Part shown: positions 21,401 to 32,869 of the stretch, piece by piece | How the letters are laid out: each line of letters opens with the position of its first letter | How positions within the stretch are numbered: the stretch's first letter is position 1 | Assembly (NCBI GenBank): GCA_002007465.1 | Contig: LNAC01000032.1 | Span: 5,094,287 to 5,158,286 of the forward strand | Direction: 5' to 3' | From: Ailurus styani | Lineage: Eukaryota > Chordata > Mammalia > Carnivora > Ailuridae | DNA length: 64,000 nucleotides | Program-made: the position numbers and the translations under genes | Notes under the pieces: generated by a model | What the model was told of the DNA's origin: nothing | Seen by the model: the letters and a program-made list of their open reading frames with translations, nothing else | Databases searched by the model: none

Positions 21401-22281
21401 AGAGGGAGGGAGAACAATACCCTGGCTGCTCTTGTCCTTCCTGCTATTATTCTCAGTGCCTCCTTACTTCCTTCAGTGCCCCCACTTGGTCTAACTAAAT
21501 GATAAAAGCTCATAGGGGATCCAGGGAAATGCAGCCTACAACATGAAGTAGAGCTGGGGAAACAAGCCCAGGATCAGCACGGTAGTTTAAGCAAGGAAAA
21601 GCAAGGAGAGGGAGAAAAGCAGAGGGGTCAGTTCTGTTGTGTCCATGGAGAAGGGAGAGGAAGGCATAAAAAAGCAGAGATGGACCAGCCAGACGGTTGG
21701 AGAAGCAATAATATGATGTTGGCCAGAAGTAGGAAATGAGAAAATTATAAAGAAAAAGGAGAAGTCCATAAATGCTGGAAAATAATGCAGAGACTTCAAA
21801 GACGGTGACTGGCAAGAGAGACAAATTTATTTGCTGGTGTGCAATAATTAGTGACCCCTGAGTGGCCTCTAAATGGTCATTTTTTCTTTCTACCCTATGA
21901 TCTGAAAATCCTTAAAGGTTTGTGAAAGTGTCACAGGGGAGTCATCATTAAAAATAGTAATGACATCTGTTTGGAGGTTTCTGGCATCTTTGAAAAATTC
22001 TTTATTTACTTTCTAAGTTTATAAAAGGTTTTCAAATGTAATACATATCTATTAAAAAATAGAGATGCATAAATAATTAAGTTGATCTCTAATTTATGTT
22101 TTAAAAAAAATCTCTAAATGATGTGACTATTTTTTTCTTCCAGAACGGAATGCTTTGAGGGTCTTGTAGGGTGTATTGATGGCCATGCACACCAATCAGA
22201 TATAAAAGGATTATATTTGTGCTTCGGTCACCCAGTTGGATACCTGTAGCTCTTATGTTGATTTGATTACTATAGAGTTAA
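21401..22281. other. Unassigned non-coding sequence
   Basis: Purine-rich near 21590-21680, otherwise featureless. The two overlapping minus-strand frames here (up to 104 codons) follow base composition. Confidence 0.45.
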
Positions 22282-22298
22282 ATATTCTTTTTATTCTT

Positions 22299-22503
22299 TT
22301 TTTTTTTAAGATTTTATCTATTCATTTGACACAGAGAGAGAGATTACAAGTAGGCAGAGAGGCAGGCAGAGAGAGAGGAGAGAGGAGGAAGCAGGCTCCC
22401 TGCTGAGCAGAGAGCCCGATGCGGGCCTCGATCCCAGGACGCTGAGATCATGACCTGAGCCGAAGGCAACGGCTTTAACCCACTGAGCCACCCAGGCGCC
22501 CTT
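22299..22503 (-). mobile_element. Can-SINE, antisense, with 17-bp TSD
   Basis: Full-length antisense Can-SINE. The exact repeat 'atattctttttattctt' flanks it at 22282-22298 and 22504-22520. Confidence 0.95.
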
Positions 22504-22520
22504 ATATTCTTTTTATTCTT

Positions 22521-22849
22521 AAGTACCTTTTTAAATTTAATTTATACCCATAATGGGACTTTCGATAAAGACAAAAACCAAAATGAACACTGAAGTTAAA
22601 TATAAGTTAATTAAGGGTGTAAAAATGACAGTAATTCTCTAATTTGCTCCAAGATATCCTGTACAAGATTCAATCAATTTAAGCACAATTTTTATATAGC
22701 ATGTTGAAATCTCTAGCACTTCCAAAACCACTATAAAAAGAAAAAGAATGTGCAGAGACAAATATATCTGATTTAACTTTTTTTACTTATTGCAAATCAA
22801 GATAACCCATATCTACATGTTAGAGAAGTGCTGTCTTAGATATTTTTCT
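22521..22849. other. Unassigned AT-rich sequence
   Basis: Nothing recognised. Confidence 0.45.
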
Positions 22850-23115
22850 TGTTATAGAAAAGCAAAAGGTAAATATTGTATCATTTCATTTATATAAAAT
22901 TGTGAAAAGTCAAATCTAAACTATAACAATAGAAAGCAGATCAGTGGCTTTCTGGGACCAAGAGTAGGATAAAGGCAAAGGAAAAGGATGGAACTTTTGG
23001 GGATGAAGGAAATGTTCTGTATCTTGGTTGTGGAAATAGTTGTTCTGTCAAATGCAATGAACTATACGTTTACAATGGGTGCATGATATTGAATAAATTA
23101 GATCACAACATAGCA
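22850..23115 (+). mobile_element. Old L1 3' end, sense
   Basis: 'gatcagtggctttctgggac', 'ggaacttttggggatgaagg', 'aatgttctgtatcttggttg' and 'gaactatacgtttacaatgg' are the typical 3' end of an old L1M-type element. Confidence 0.7.
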
Positions 23116-23246
23116 GATGAAAAAACCAATATATAAATTTCATGAAAATAACTCAACTTATTGTTTTAAATATTCAATTAGATAACTCCAAATAGAAGGT
23201 CACAAAAGCAGATTTTTGTCTGTAAGGACCAGGACTGGGGTAGGGC

Positions 23247-23369
23247 AAGTGAGGCATCCAGGGCACAAAATTTAAGGAGCTAGTCACTGCCAGATTTCTT
23301 CAAGTGTCAACACTGCACTTGCACATCCTTAAATTTTCCCTTAAATTTTGCACTCTGGGTGCCTCACTT
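23247..23369. repeat. Imperfect inverted repeat, 31-bp arms
   Basis: The left arm 23247-23277 and the reverse complement of the right arm 23339-23369 match at 27 of 31 positions, and all four differences are transitions. The spacer is 61 bp. The arms begin 'aagtgaggca' and end 'caaaatttaagg'. It may be the ends of an old palindromic element or an RNA hairpin. Confidence 0.75.
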
Positions 23370-23446
23370 ACCTCACTGTTTTTGATGACTTACTAGAAAT
23401 TGAAATTTCATTACATCTTTTAATATACATTTGGTACCTGAACCAA

Positions 23447-23631
23447 GGGGTGCCTGGGTGGCTCAGTCAGTTAAACATCTGCCTTCAGCTCAGGTCACCA
23501 TCCCACCTTGGGCTCCCTGCTCAGTGGGGAGCCTGCTTCTCCCTCTTCCTCTGCCATTCCCCTCAGCTTGTGCTCTCTGGCTCTCTCTATCTCTCCATCA
23601 AATAAGTAAATAAAATCTTAAAAAAAATTGG
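23447..23631 (+). mobile_element. Can-SINE, sense, older subtype
   Basis: The head 'ggggtgcctgggtggctcag' continues with 'tcagttaaacatctgccttc', the older pan-carnivore form without 'ttaaagcc'. A short gap is present in the body. The flanks 'ggtacctgaaccaa' (23433-23446) and 'ggtacttgaaacaa' (23632-23645) are a diverged target-site duplication. Confidence 0.93.
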
Positions 23632-23645
23632 GGTACTTGAAACAA

Positions 23646-23970
23646 ATGTTATAAAATATGCTGCCATTATATTTTATTTGTCTCCAAAGAAAAACTAAAA
23701 AAACCCCAAAAAATCCTGGTGTGATTTGTTGGGCTTCTTGAGTGTGAGGATTTCTGCCTTTCACTCTGGACAAGTCTCAGCCATTATTTCCCAGAATAAT
23801 GCACTTATCCTTCATTTTCTCCTTCTGAAACACTGATTGGATATATGTTAAAGTGTCTCTATTCTTCATGTTCTGTCACCTCTTGTTCAAAATCTCTATC
23901 CCTTTATCTCATTGTACTGCATTCTGGATAAAACTCAGGTTCTCCTTCAGTCATTATTCTGTGGCTTATC
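23646..23970. other. Unassigned sequence, possible old L1 or LTR trace
   Basis: 'gaggatttctgcctttcact' and 'tcttcatgttctgtcacctc' lie here without an assignment I can support. Confidence 0.35.
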
Positions 23971-23987
23971 CTGTCCACTGAGTTTCT

Positions 23988-24213
23988 TTTTTTTTCAATT
24001 TATTTTATTTATTTTATTTTTTTAAAAGATTTTATTTATTTATTTCACAGAGTGAGAGAGATCACAAGGAGGCAGAGAGGCAGGCAGAGAGAGAGAGGAG
24101 GAAGCAGGCTCCTTGCTGAGCAGGGAGCCCAATGCGGGCCTTGATCCCAGGGCCCTGAGATCATGACCTGAGCTGAAAGCAGAGGCTTTAACCCACTGAG
24201 CCACCCAGGCGCC
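23988..24213 (-). mobile_element. Can-SINE, antisense, with 17-bp TSD
   Basis: Full-length antisense copy with a long T-rich tail. The exact repeat 'ctgtccactgagtttct' flanks it at 23971-23987 and 24214-24230. Confidence 0.95.
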
Positions 24214-24473
24214 CTGTCCACTGAGTTTCTAATTTTGATCATTATTATTTGTTTATTTCTTCAAGTTCTATTTGTTTATCAAAACTGCTTGGTAATTTTG
24301 ACATCTTGTATTTCTTTAAAAAAACTTTCAGACACTCTTTAGATTTTAAACACAAATATTAAATATCACCAAAATGGCAGAAATTCAGTTTCACTCATTG
24401 ATGTGCCTGATCCCAAGCACCAAAAATAGTTTGGCACAAAGTAGGAAATTTATAAATATTTGTTTTAAAATTC

Positions 24474-24679
24474 GGGGTGCTTGGGTGGCTCAGTCATTAA
24501 GCGTCTACCTTCAGCTCAGGTCATGATTCCAGGATCCTGAGATAGAGCCCCATATCGGGCTCCCTGCTCAGCAGAGAGCCTGCTTCTCCCTCTTCAGCTC
24601 CCCTGTACTTGTGTTCCCTCTCTTGCTATCTCTCTAAAACTAAATAAAAATGAATGAATAAATAAATAAATAAATAAAA
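24474..24679 (+). mobile_element. Can-SINE, sense, older subtype
   Basis: The head 'ggggtgcttgggtggctcag' runs through 'tcattaagcgtctaccttca' to an (AATA)n tail. The 3' third is repeated after the N at 24833 because of an assembly join, so the second SINE tail at 24834-24912 is not an independent insertion. Confidence 0.9.
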
Positions 24680-25074
24680 TTCATAATTTGCCATCTTTGC
24701 CGGTCAGATGTTTTTCATTGTTTCTGCTGACTCTTGCTAATGACAGCTTAATTCCTTAGATGTTTTGTGATTTTTTTTTTCCTGAGCTCATGTTTCTTGG
24801 AATTTTATTTGGGAAAACTTTGTGTCCTGGGTNCCCCTGTACTTGTGTTCCCTCTCTTGCTATCTCTCTAAAACTAAATAAAAATGAATGAATGAATAAA
24901 TAAATAAATAAAATTCATAATTTGCCATCTTTGCCGGTCAGATGTTGTTCATTGTTTCTGCTGACTCTTGCTAATGACTAATGACAGCTTAATTCCTTAG
25001 ATGTTTTGTGATTTTTTTTTTTCCTGAGCTCATGTTTCTTGGAATTTTATTTGGGAAAACTTTGTGTCCTGGGT
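24600..25074. repeat. About 240-bp duplication around a single N (assembly join)
   Basis: Copy one is 24600-24832 and copy two 24834-25074, with the N at 24833. The copies differ in the SINE tail repeat, in 'gatgttttt'/'gatgttgtt', in a T run, and by a 7-bp 'taatgac'-type duplication present only in copy two. These look like two alleles set in series. Confidence 0.85.
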
Positions 25075-25309
25075 TTAAGGTGCTTTCCTTTGGAAAGTTT
25101 CTGTATTTGCTCTTTCCAGATGCCTTGAAGGCAATTAGAACCACTGGCTGCTAACCTAAATGCTCAGTTTGAGATTTTTATGGTTTACACAGGTAGAGTA
25201 CATGAATTCCCCAATCTACATGAAAACTAGCTTATGATTAAGTATTCTCACACGAGAACTTTTGTTTTGTTCATGAGGGATAAAGGCAGGATTTCTTATG
25301 ATTTCTTTT

Positions 25310-25420
25310 GAAGATAGAAATGGAGGCTTAAGAAGAGTAAGGTCACACAGCTTGAAAAGGACTTAGGATGACTGCATGTATTTGTAGGGCTTTGGAACCC
25401 ATGCTGTCTCTTTATAACAA
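25310..25420 (-). repeat. MIR relic, antisense
   Basis: 'agatagaaatggaggcttaa', 'gtaaggtcacacagcttg' and 'ggctttggaacccatgctgt' follow the MIR core in reverse orientation. Confidence 0.6.
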
Positions 25421-26619
25421 ATATCTTTAAATGACTTGTGTTGTTCTATGAACCAGACTTAAATCTGCTCTTGAGTGGGTAAACAAGTTAGATCATGAGG
25501 GAAGCCAGTCACATCTATCTGCTAGAGAGGAATCAGACGTTGGATTGGGATAGAAGTCTGTGGAAGTTTGTTGGTTCTTTATGCCAATGCCTCTGTCAGT
25601 TCACCACAAAGGGTCAGATGATAGCTTGGTTTTGCTATTTGTCCACAGAGCAGGCAGTCAGGTAGGGAGTTGGGCATAGATCAGGGAGACCAGGACAAAC
25701 TAGAAAGTTTTTGTCTGTCCCTCTCTTGAGCAACCATGATCTTCTGAACATAATGGCTGCTGCTTTATTTCACCTCCCAAATCTCCTGTGCCCAGCACTA
25801 GCCCAGGGTGTTGAAGGGAAGGGGATTCTGGGAAATGTAGTTCCAGCGTATCTAAGTGTTCGCATATAATCACCAAAGGAGGGGAAAAGATTAGTGACCT
25901 ACATATGCTAGTCACTTCTTTCTCCTGCCCCTGACTACAGGAAACTTAGAGCTCACAGACTTTGCATAGTGGCCACGAGCTGCCTTAGCTTCTCACCACA
26001 CAACTTATCACCCCAAGAGCAAGTGTGGGAGGCTGCATATCTCTTGCATCCAGTGTTAAAAGTGTATTTATTTTCTTGGGGTTTTGGTTTCAGAAACAAA
26101 AATATGCAGTCATTTTCTACCCATAATTCCTGCAACTTTTTTACTATTTAAAATTTTTGAGTTCCTATAACAATGGAAAGCTGTGAATTTTGAAGCAGAG
26201 GTACGGTAAGCAGAGGTATGCTTGCCGTTGGTGACTTCCCGTAAGGCTATAAAACATTTGGGCAACTGATCTAGTGAGGGGGAAACATGACCTTGGCAAG
26301 TTAATGTGACCCCCGTGTTCTATGGGCAAAGGTCATTTGAAACTCTGCAAGCTCTTTGAAAAATAGGATCCTCTATCGGCTTACACTTTGCTTTTGGAAA
26401 AGGCTCTCAGAAAGATGTAACTTTAATTTAAAGCCTGCAGAGTTTCTTTTACAGAATGTGTATTAATGTGTCTAAAGTCTACTTCAGTCAGAATAGATTT
26501 CACTTTTTTAAATGGGATTATAGGGCCTGTAGGTCTCTTTTCCTACAGAGAATAAGAACATAGTCTGAGCTGTACCATCTACCAATTTTCAGCACTTCTG
26601 GACAAGTTTCACTATTTTC
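25421..26619. other. Unassigned non-coding sequence
   Basis: No repeat recognised. The small frames on both strands overlap one another. Confidence 0.45.
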
Positions 26620-26935
26620 AACAATAATAATAATAATGGTCATTATTTTATTTAATAATATTAGGATTATTATATAATTGTTACTATTATTGCCATTATC
26701 ATTCCTCTTCTCTTTTTCTTCTTGATGCTCTTAAAATGTTTGACCATTTGCAAAGCTTTCACAAACATGTCCCCATTTCCTGCTTACAAGAACCCTGGAA
26801 GGGAACATTTCACTATTTCCACTTTATAGATGGGGAAACAGAAGCTCAGAGACATGAAATGATTTGCCTGGGCTCTTACCGTCAAGGTCAGAGCTGGGCT
26901 CAACTCAATCTATTGTTCTACTCTCTCCTATTATT
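26620..26935 (-). repeat. MIR relic, antisense, with AAT-rich end
   Basis: 'ccactttatagatggggaaa', 'agaagctcagagacatgaaa' and 'gatttgcctgggctc' form the MIR core in reverse. An (AAT)n-like stretch at 26620-26660 adjoins it. Confidence 0.8.
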
Positions 26936-27569
26936 TTAAATCATTCTTTTTATTTTTAACAAGGCCGATTATTCTTATTTCTAAACATTTGGTCCCTTAT
27001 ACAATGTGAGCCTTTTTTGCAGTAGGAATTATGGACAAATCACTAATTTACTCAATGTTACCTGCTTAAACAGTGAACACATGTGACAGTAACTTCCTGG
27101 ACAAACTGATGAATTTGTACCATTTGTTCATCCTCCCTTAAAAGTGATGTTTTGGGATCAATCTTCAAGGGAAATTACGTATTCTCAAAGAATTGATTAA
27201 ACATGGGAACATTCTGACTCCTTAAAATGGCCAGCCCACAGAGGTGGGTAGGGGATATTTCCTTTTGCCCACATAGAACAGAATAAAAAATGATTCGTCA
27301 TGCACTGATAATTACAGTACAAAGGAAATGTGACTATTTTTAAAGCACCATTTTTCTTTCTAAGACGCAAAGCTTTCCAACCTCTTATATAAAAATCCAT
27401 TCACCTGATATTAAAAGCTCCATTCCCTGCACCAAACCTCAATCTCTGACCTGAAACATAATGGCAAGTTCCAAGAAAATGATGCAGCCGCTGCCACAGT
27501 CGAAGCCTTTGTTGTTTGCACTTATCCTCACACGCAGACATCTCTGAATAGAGAGGCAGGGGCTGTTTG

Positions 27570-27571
<2 letters not shown>
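26936..27571. other. Unassigned repeat-free sequence
   Basis: No repeat or gene recognised; base composition is even. Confidence 0.45.
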
Positions 27572-27609
<38 letters not shown>

Positions 27610-27634
27610 AAGAAAGAAAGGAAGAAAGAAAGAA
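27572..27634 (+). repeat. Poly(A)36 followed by (GAAA)n
   Basis: A run of 36 As (27572-27607) is followed by gaaagaaagaaag-type repeats. No SINE or L1 body precedes it, so I cannot say whether it is a retroposon tail. It makes the phenylalanine runs in two minus-strand frames here. Confidence 0.85.
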
Positions 27635-27879
27635 ACCTCGTCCCCACAGTAAATATGAACTGCAGTCAGAGCACATTTACATTTTTTTATTTTCTGAAGC
27701 AAATGTTAGATGAGTTTGGAATCTTGCAACATCCTCCTGAAGTTGAGTGCCCACCTCCCTTCCATGTTGGCCAATTCCAGTATTTTAAAGCTGTGTTTAG
27801 TTGTTAATTCATACAAGTTGTTCAGATGCAGACATCCCAGTAGATGACAAAACAATAAGAAAGAGAAAAATCATTGTAT
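27635..27879. other. Unassigned repeat-free sequence
   Basis: Nothing recognised. Confidence 0.4.
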
Positions 27880-28320
27880 ATTTCAACGGAAACCCTGGAT
27901 TGAGAATTAAAGACTATGCTTACGTATTCCCATTTCTTATGATTTAGAAAGGTTCTTTGGAGTTGCTCTTTGCAGACACAGCAAATTCATTGACAGGATT
28001 AAAAAAATTTGGAGCTGGATTTTAGATGAAAGTGTTACTGTCTGCATATCAATGCCAGCTACAAATCAGCACAAACAATTGTTCCGTCATTAGCAAAAGC
28101 CTGTGAACAGGAGCAGTCCTAATATTAAGCCTTCTGGCGCTCTCGTTGGATTTGTTTGCCTTGATTGCATCCCGTTACATTTACAATCTGTTTTCTGTTA
28201 TCGGCACATAGACTGACAGACTTTTAAATTCACATTTAGGAAATTTGAGAGCAGTTTTCAAAAAACAAACACTCCCCGAAAGAGTAATATATCAGCAGCA
28301 TCGACTTACACTGCCAATAA
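27880..28320. promoter_or_regulatory. Candidate conserved regulatory block (repeat-free, CpG-retaining)
   Basis: Nine CpGs fall in about 425 bp (for example near 27887, 27922, 28085, 28138, 28145 and 28201), although the surroundings are strongly CpG-poor and AT-rich. It holds the palindrome 'aacaattgtt' (28074-28083), which matches an inverted SOX-type site, and a forkhead-like 'aaacaaaca' (about 28263). No repeat is present. A regulatory role is inference from these features. Confidence 0.3.
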
Positions 28321-28629
28321 ATAATATTTAGCCACTGGAAACAAATAACCTGATCCAATTAAAGGGGAATCCCAGAAGCTGAGAGACCTAGATACTGCTA
28401 AAGGTTTTCTTGGTTTTACTTTGTGGATGTAGAGTTAGCTTTCTATACTAAAATTCTTTTTAATAACTAGGCCATCGTATGTGCTCCTGCCTTTACTGGC
28501 ATAAATAAAGTAGACAAGAATTAATATTTTCCAGGGCTTTGGTCCTCTGAGATGAAAGGTGCTGTGGAAATGCAAAGACCTATTAAAATCATGAGTTCCA
28601 AATGTTGTTATCATTCGGCTCAGACACAT
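28321..28629. other. Unassigned repeat-free sequence
   Basis: Nothing recognised. It adjoins the candidate regulatory block on the left. Confidence 0.4.
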
Positions 28630-28899
28630 GAAGCAGCTAGTTGCATGCATAGTGAAAGTAATAATGAGTATAAATTCCTATTTAATGAGTGTTTATCATA
28701 TGCTGGCCATGTGCTAAGTGCTTTACATTTGCTCTTCCTTTTCATTCTCACGGCAACGCTATTATTATCTCTGTTTTACACACAAGGAAACTGTGGTTAG
28801 AGAGGCTTAGCAACTTGTCCAAGGTCACACAGCTCTGTGTCACAGACAGGATTGGACTCAGATTGCTCTGTTTCAAAAGTCTGTGCTCTTCACCATGAG
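28630..28899 (-). repeat. MIR, antisense, nearly full length
   Basis: 'catatgctggccatgtgcta', 'agtgctttacatttgctctt', 'tgttttacacacaaggaaac' and 'tgtccaaggtcacacagctc' give the MIR in reverse from tail to head. This is the best preserved MIR in the window. Confidence 0.9.
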
Positions 28900-29594
28900 G
28901 GGAGCTCAGAAAGCCACTGCCAAGGCCCCATTTTCTGAAGTTGCCTTTCATAATCTGTTCGCCACATCCCATGTGCTCTTTACCTTTATGCTTCTGACTG
29001 GTCATCTCTCCACAGAATGGAGAAACTCCGGGGGTGAATGCCAGAGATGGGAACTCTGTGGATTTCTGTGACCCACATATCTCTTTTAGCCAAGAAGAAA
29101 GCTAAATGACTTTGAGTTCTCAATGAATGGAAGAATTTTAAGGCTTTGGAGCAGACGCTTCCATTAGGATGTGGGTCCCACAGAATAAAAGGAGGATGTG
29201 TTTTCCTAATATTCTAACGTGTTTTATCAGAGTAATGGGAGAAATAGCAGAAAAATGAACTGAGTTGTTTGAGATTTCCTTTTTTGCCTCAACATATATA
29301 AATTAAATAGATACATCGTTCAGGCTTTATTCTACTTAACTGGTTAGGGATGAAATGAATTAGACATGATAGCTGTCCTCAAGGAGTTAATAATTTAAAG
29401 AAATAGATCTGTGAACAACTAACTACTTAAAACAATGTGTTAACTAGAGTAGGGACAGAAACCAGTATAGATTTCTAAATACATAACATAGGAAAATGTT
29501 CTTTTTGATCTTGGAAATAAAATTATTTAAGCTAAAATTTTCTGTAATTCTTACATAAGGTCTATTTTGCAGATGAATTATTTTAATGAAATAT
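28900..29594. other. Unassigned sequence with possible family A trace
   Basis: At 29345-29460 'gctgtcctcaaggagttaat' resembles family A. The rest is unassigned. Confidence 0.35.
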
Positions 29595-29805
29595 ATGAGG
29601 CACTGGAGTCTATTATTGATCATTTCTGATAAATAACAGAGCTATTATAGACAAGTAACTTAACTTCTATAAGCTTCAATTTTCACTTAGAAAGTGGATA
29701 ATAATTCCTATTCCAGAGTGCTGTTGTAAAGATGAAATAAGAAAATAATCTCTTAAGTGACTAAAGTAGTACCTGGCATAAATCAGCACTTAACATATGT
29801 TACAA
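29595..29805 (+). repeat. MIR, sense
   Basis: 'caagtaacttaacttctata', 'agtggataataattcctatt', 'gagtgctgttgtaaagatga' and 'agtacctggcataaatcagc' follow the MIR in forward order. Confidence 0.85.
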
Positions 29806-30489
29806 ACCAAAAAGATGTTTTTCTTCTTTCTGATTAAACAATAGGTGAAGTGCATTTTATTTAATAATAATGATTATAAAACAGAATACCTTTTAAGCTC
29901 ATGTCTGTAAGAGATAAGTGGATCCTATTTTCTTTCTGGTGCTATTTAGAATATAAAGTATTTAACAATGCTTTTAATAAGGAATAGGGGTTGTGACGGC
30001 AGAGAGAGGGCCTCAGAGTCTACCTCTCTTGCACATGGAATCAGGCACACTGTATTTCTTTGAAAGACACTCAGGGACTCTGCTTATCATTCCCATTTTT
30101 ATTTGTTGCTTTTTTTTTCAATGAACATAAAAATTAAATTGTTAAGGACCCTTACTGTATGGATTCTGAGCTAAGCCTTTTCATGTACATCTACCATCAG
30201 TTCTTCTAACAACTTTGTGAGCAAAAGATACAGATCTGGGAGAGTTACAGACTTAGAGATCATCTAAACTAGGATTGCAAACTTTCTATTTCTCTTTTTA
30301 CAGGTGTCATTTCCTCACTGTGGTCTAAAGGCTCTTCTGGCCCCTCTATCATTCACAGGAGTTTCTCCCAGTCAACATCTTGCATATGTAATTTTGTCTC
30401 AGTGTCTGCTTCTGGCTTGACCTGAATTGATATGGATGAAACCAAAAGTGTTCTGATAAATCAGGTGGTAAGATGGGTTTAGGGCTTGG
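29806..30489. other. Unassigned non-coding sequence
   Basis: No repeat recognised. Confidence 0.4.
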
Positions 30490-31890
30490 CTTACTCACTC
30501 CCCAGCAGGCAAGAGGACCTCATCCATAGGGCCCAGAGAGTCCTTGGCACAAGATGGCGGTCCAGTTGCTGAACATTTTACCACTGGTGACTTGCAGAAA
30601 TATCTCAATGGAGAACACCCTTGCAGGTATGATGATTCCCTGTTTGAGAGATATGGGGATGGGTGTGCAAGGACAGCAGAACTGGCTGGCAATTACTAAG
30701 CTATATACTGATGCACTACAGTAGGATAATAAGAAACTGAGGGCCATTAACACCCAAATGATAAGAGTGGGAGCCAGGGAGCCTCCTTGTTATCTTATAA
30801 AGGGGCCCTTATCTCCTGCCATGGAGTAGCGAACAGCTGAAGAGAAGAATCAGAAACTGATACAGTTCTAGAAGCTCCAAAGATATTTGGATGCTCAGCC
30901 AAAACCTGTCTCTTCCAGGCCCTGATTGGGAAAACCTGGGACCTTGAAATATGGGATGGAGTCATATAGATAGGTATCGCCAGAGGTTTTTTCCTCTGTA
31001 GACCTCCCTGAATGTTTAAAATTTACAGAGATAGTCCACTCCTCTATAGTAAGAGTTGGTAATCCCCGAGTATGGGACCTGCACTTGTGTGAAGTTTGCA
31101 GATATCCAGTGGCCAGGAACATGGTGCAATATGTCCTCCTATGCCAAAGTCAAGTTGCTGCATCTTACACTACCGTGGCAATTAAGGAATCATTGCACCT
31201 GGTAGGTCTCCTCAAATTCTAGAGGCAATACCTTCTATAGCTAGGAATGCTTCTTAAGTCCGTAGACTTGGTTACATAGAAGGCCATCAGCTTTGAGTAG
31301 GTACCTGTGCTGGAAAGGGCTCTGCAATGGGTTTATGCTACAGCAAGGTCTAGGTCCTTGGACTATTTGAGCGATCAGACTCTATGGTGTTGGAAGTGTT
31401 AGTGTTGAGGAAAAGTATGGTTTGGCATTTATGGCACCTCTAGGAGGAGAAACTCAAGGCAGGCCTTTGGGCAAGCAATGTCATGCCATCTTTAGCAAGC
31501 TCATGCCATCTATAGTGGAAAATGACATGCTTTTTGAAAAATAGCTCCTGTAATGATATTGAGTCCTACTGGAGGTGGGAATTTTGACCATGGGACATCA
31601 GTTGAGCTTCCCATGATGAGCTAATTTCTTTTGGACTGGCCAAGGTGTAATTATGGATGGGCCCAGCAGCAGTCTATCATTAGAACTGTATATCTAGAAA
31701 TGTCACAAGTAAAAAGAGAGCACAAGTAAGCTGCATGGGCAGGTATCCCAGACCCCCATGTCACTTGACAGTTATACCAGTGATATTCCCTTAGCTGACA
31801 CCTTTGCCTATGGTGGGATAGAGGCAGGTACTCTACAGTCAAATGAAGAAGAGTAGAAACACCTGAGCTTGGTTTATAGATGAGTTGACT
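30490..31890 (+). mobile_element. Endogenous retrovirus internal relic (pol-like)
   Basis: The 1.4-kb stretch has the order and phrasing of an old endogenous-retrovirus internal region, including a part resembling the reverse transcriptase/RNase H section of pol. Stops and frameshifts occur throughout and no frame exceeds 80 codons. I see no LTR at either end. Class and ends are uncertain; the call rests on recalled repeat patterns and needs a library search. Confidence 0.45.
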
Positions 31891-32764
31891 CATTGTGTGA
31901 AAATGGAAACTGTATTACAAGGATATTTAGCAGAGATACAACTTATGATAAATATTACATGTTACATATTAAATATTACAACTTAAATATAAATATTACA
32001 TATTTGACTGTAAGAGTAGATGTTTTTTAACTTAAATATATGTCAAATTTTATAAATGTATAAATTTTTTCTTTTCTAAAGTTTTTTCTCCTAACGGTAT
32101 TTTTTAAAAATTCAGGAAACTTACAAATTATTTGGGTTACAGTTATATTCTCATATGTCTCTCTCTGACCACCTAACTTATGATAATAAAGTTTTTAGTC
32201 TTTCACATTTCCATCTGCCCAACAACTGGAGTCCATCTGGAATAATGTTTTTTTATCAAATTGTATGGGTAACTCAAACCAGGATCACTCATCTGAAGAG
32301 AAAATGGTTGTTATTTCATAGGTTTCACACCATGAGCAAATTGATCTATAGCTGTGAAATGAATAATAGTGCTATTTGACTATGCAGTTAAATTTAAGTC
32401 TTGGAAATTATATAGTTGAATATTTTGCATTATTACTGCTATTTTCTCTGGATTTCTCTTTGGGAGGACCTTTATACTTAGAGTTTTTCTTCACTTTTCA
32501 TTTATCTATTAAACAATAAAAAGGACTGTTTTGTTAGTGCAGGGTTGGTACACAGCTCTGGAATGCTCCATGGATGTGACAGAACTCTGATGAGTTAACA
32601 CCACTGAAGGTAGATTTACGAGTTTAAAGGCATTGTAGTGCCTTTCCAATTAGTGATTGACTCTATCCCCAAATGAAATCATTGCACAATATGGAATAGA
32701 AGATAACTGGATAATTCCAGAATATGGTTTTATTTTATCTCCATCAGCACAGTGATGTGAAAGA
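31891..32764. other. Unassigned AT-rich sequence
   Basis: AT-rich, with 'aaatattaca' recurring at 31950-32000. No repeat family or gene recognised. Confidence 0.45.
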
Positions 32765-32869
32765 AGCTCTGGTATTTAGGTCACCTGCATCTGGCTTGGT
32801 GTGACCTGCAGAAGTCACTTAATTTGTTTGTGCCTCAATTTCCTTATCAGTAAGATGGGAAGGTTAGAT
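32765..32869 (+). repeat. MIR-type relic, sense
   Basis: 'gacctgcagaagtcacttaa', 'gtgcctcaatttccttatca' and 'gtaagatgggaaggtta' match the MIR head-to-middle in sense. It runs into a tandem repeat at its 3' side. Confidence 0.75.

Noticed and set aside
24834..24912. A second Can-SINE tail
   Set aside because: It is the repeated flank of the N join at 24833, not a new insertion.
27401..27702. Frames with long phenylalanine runs
   Set aside because: Produced by the poly(A)/(GAAA)n tract read on the other strand.
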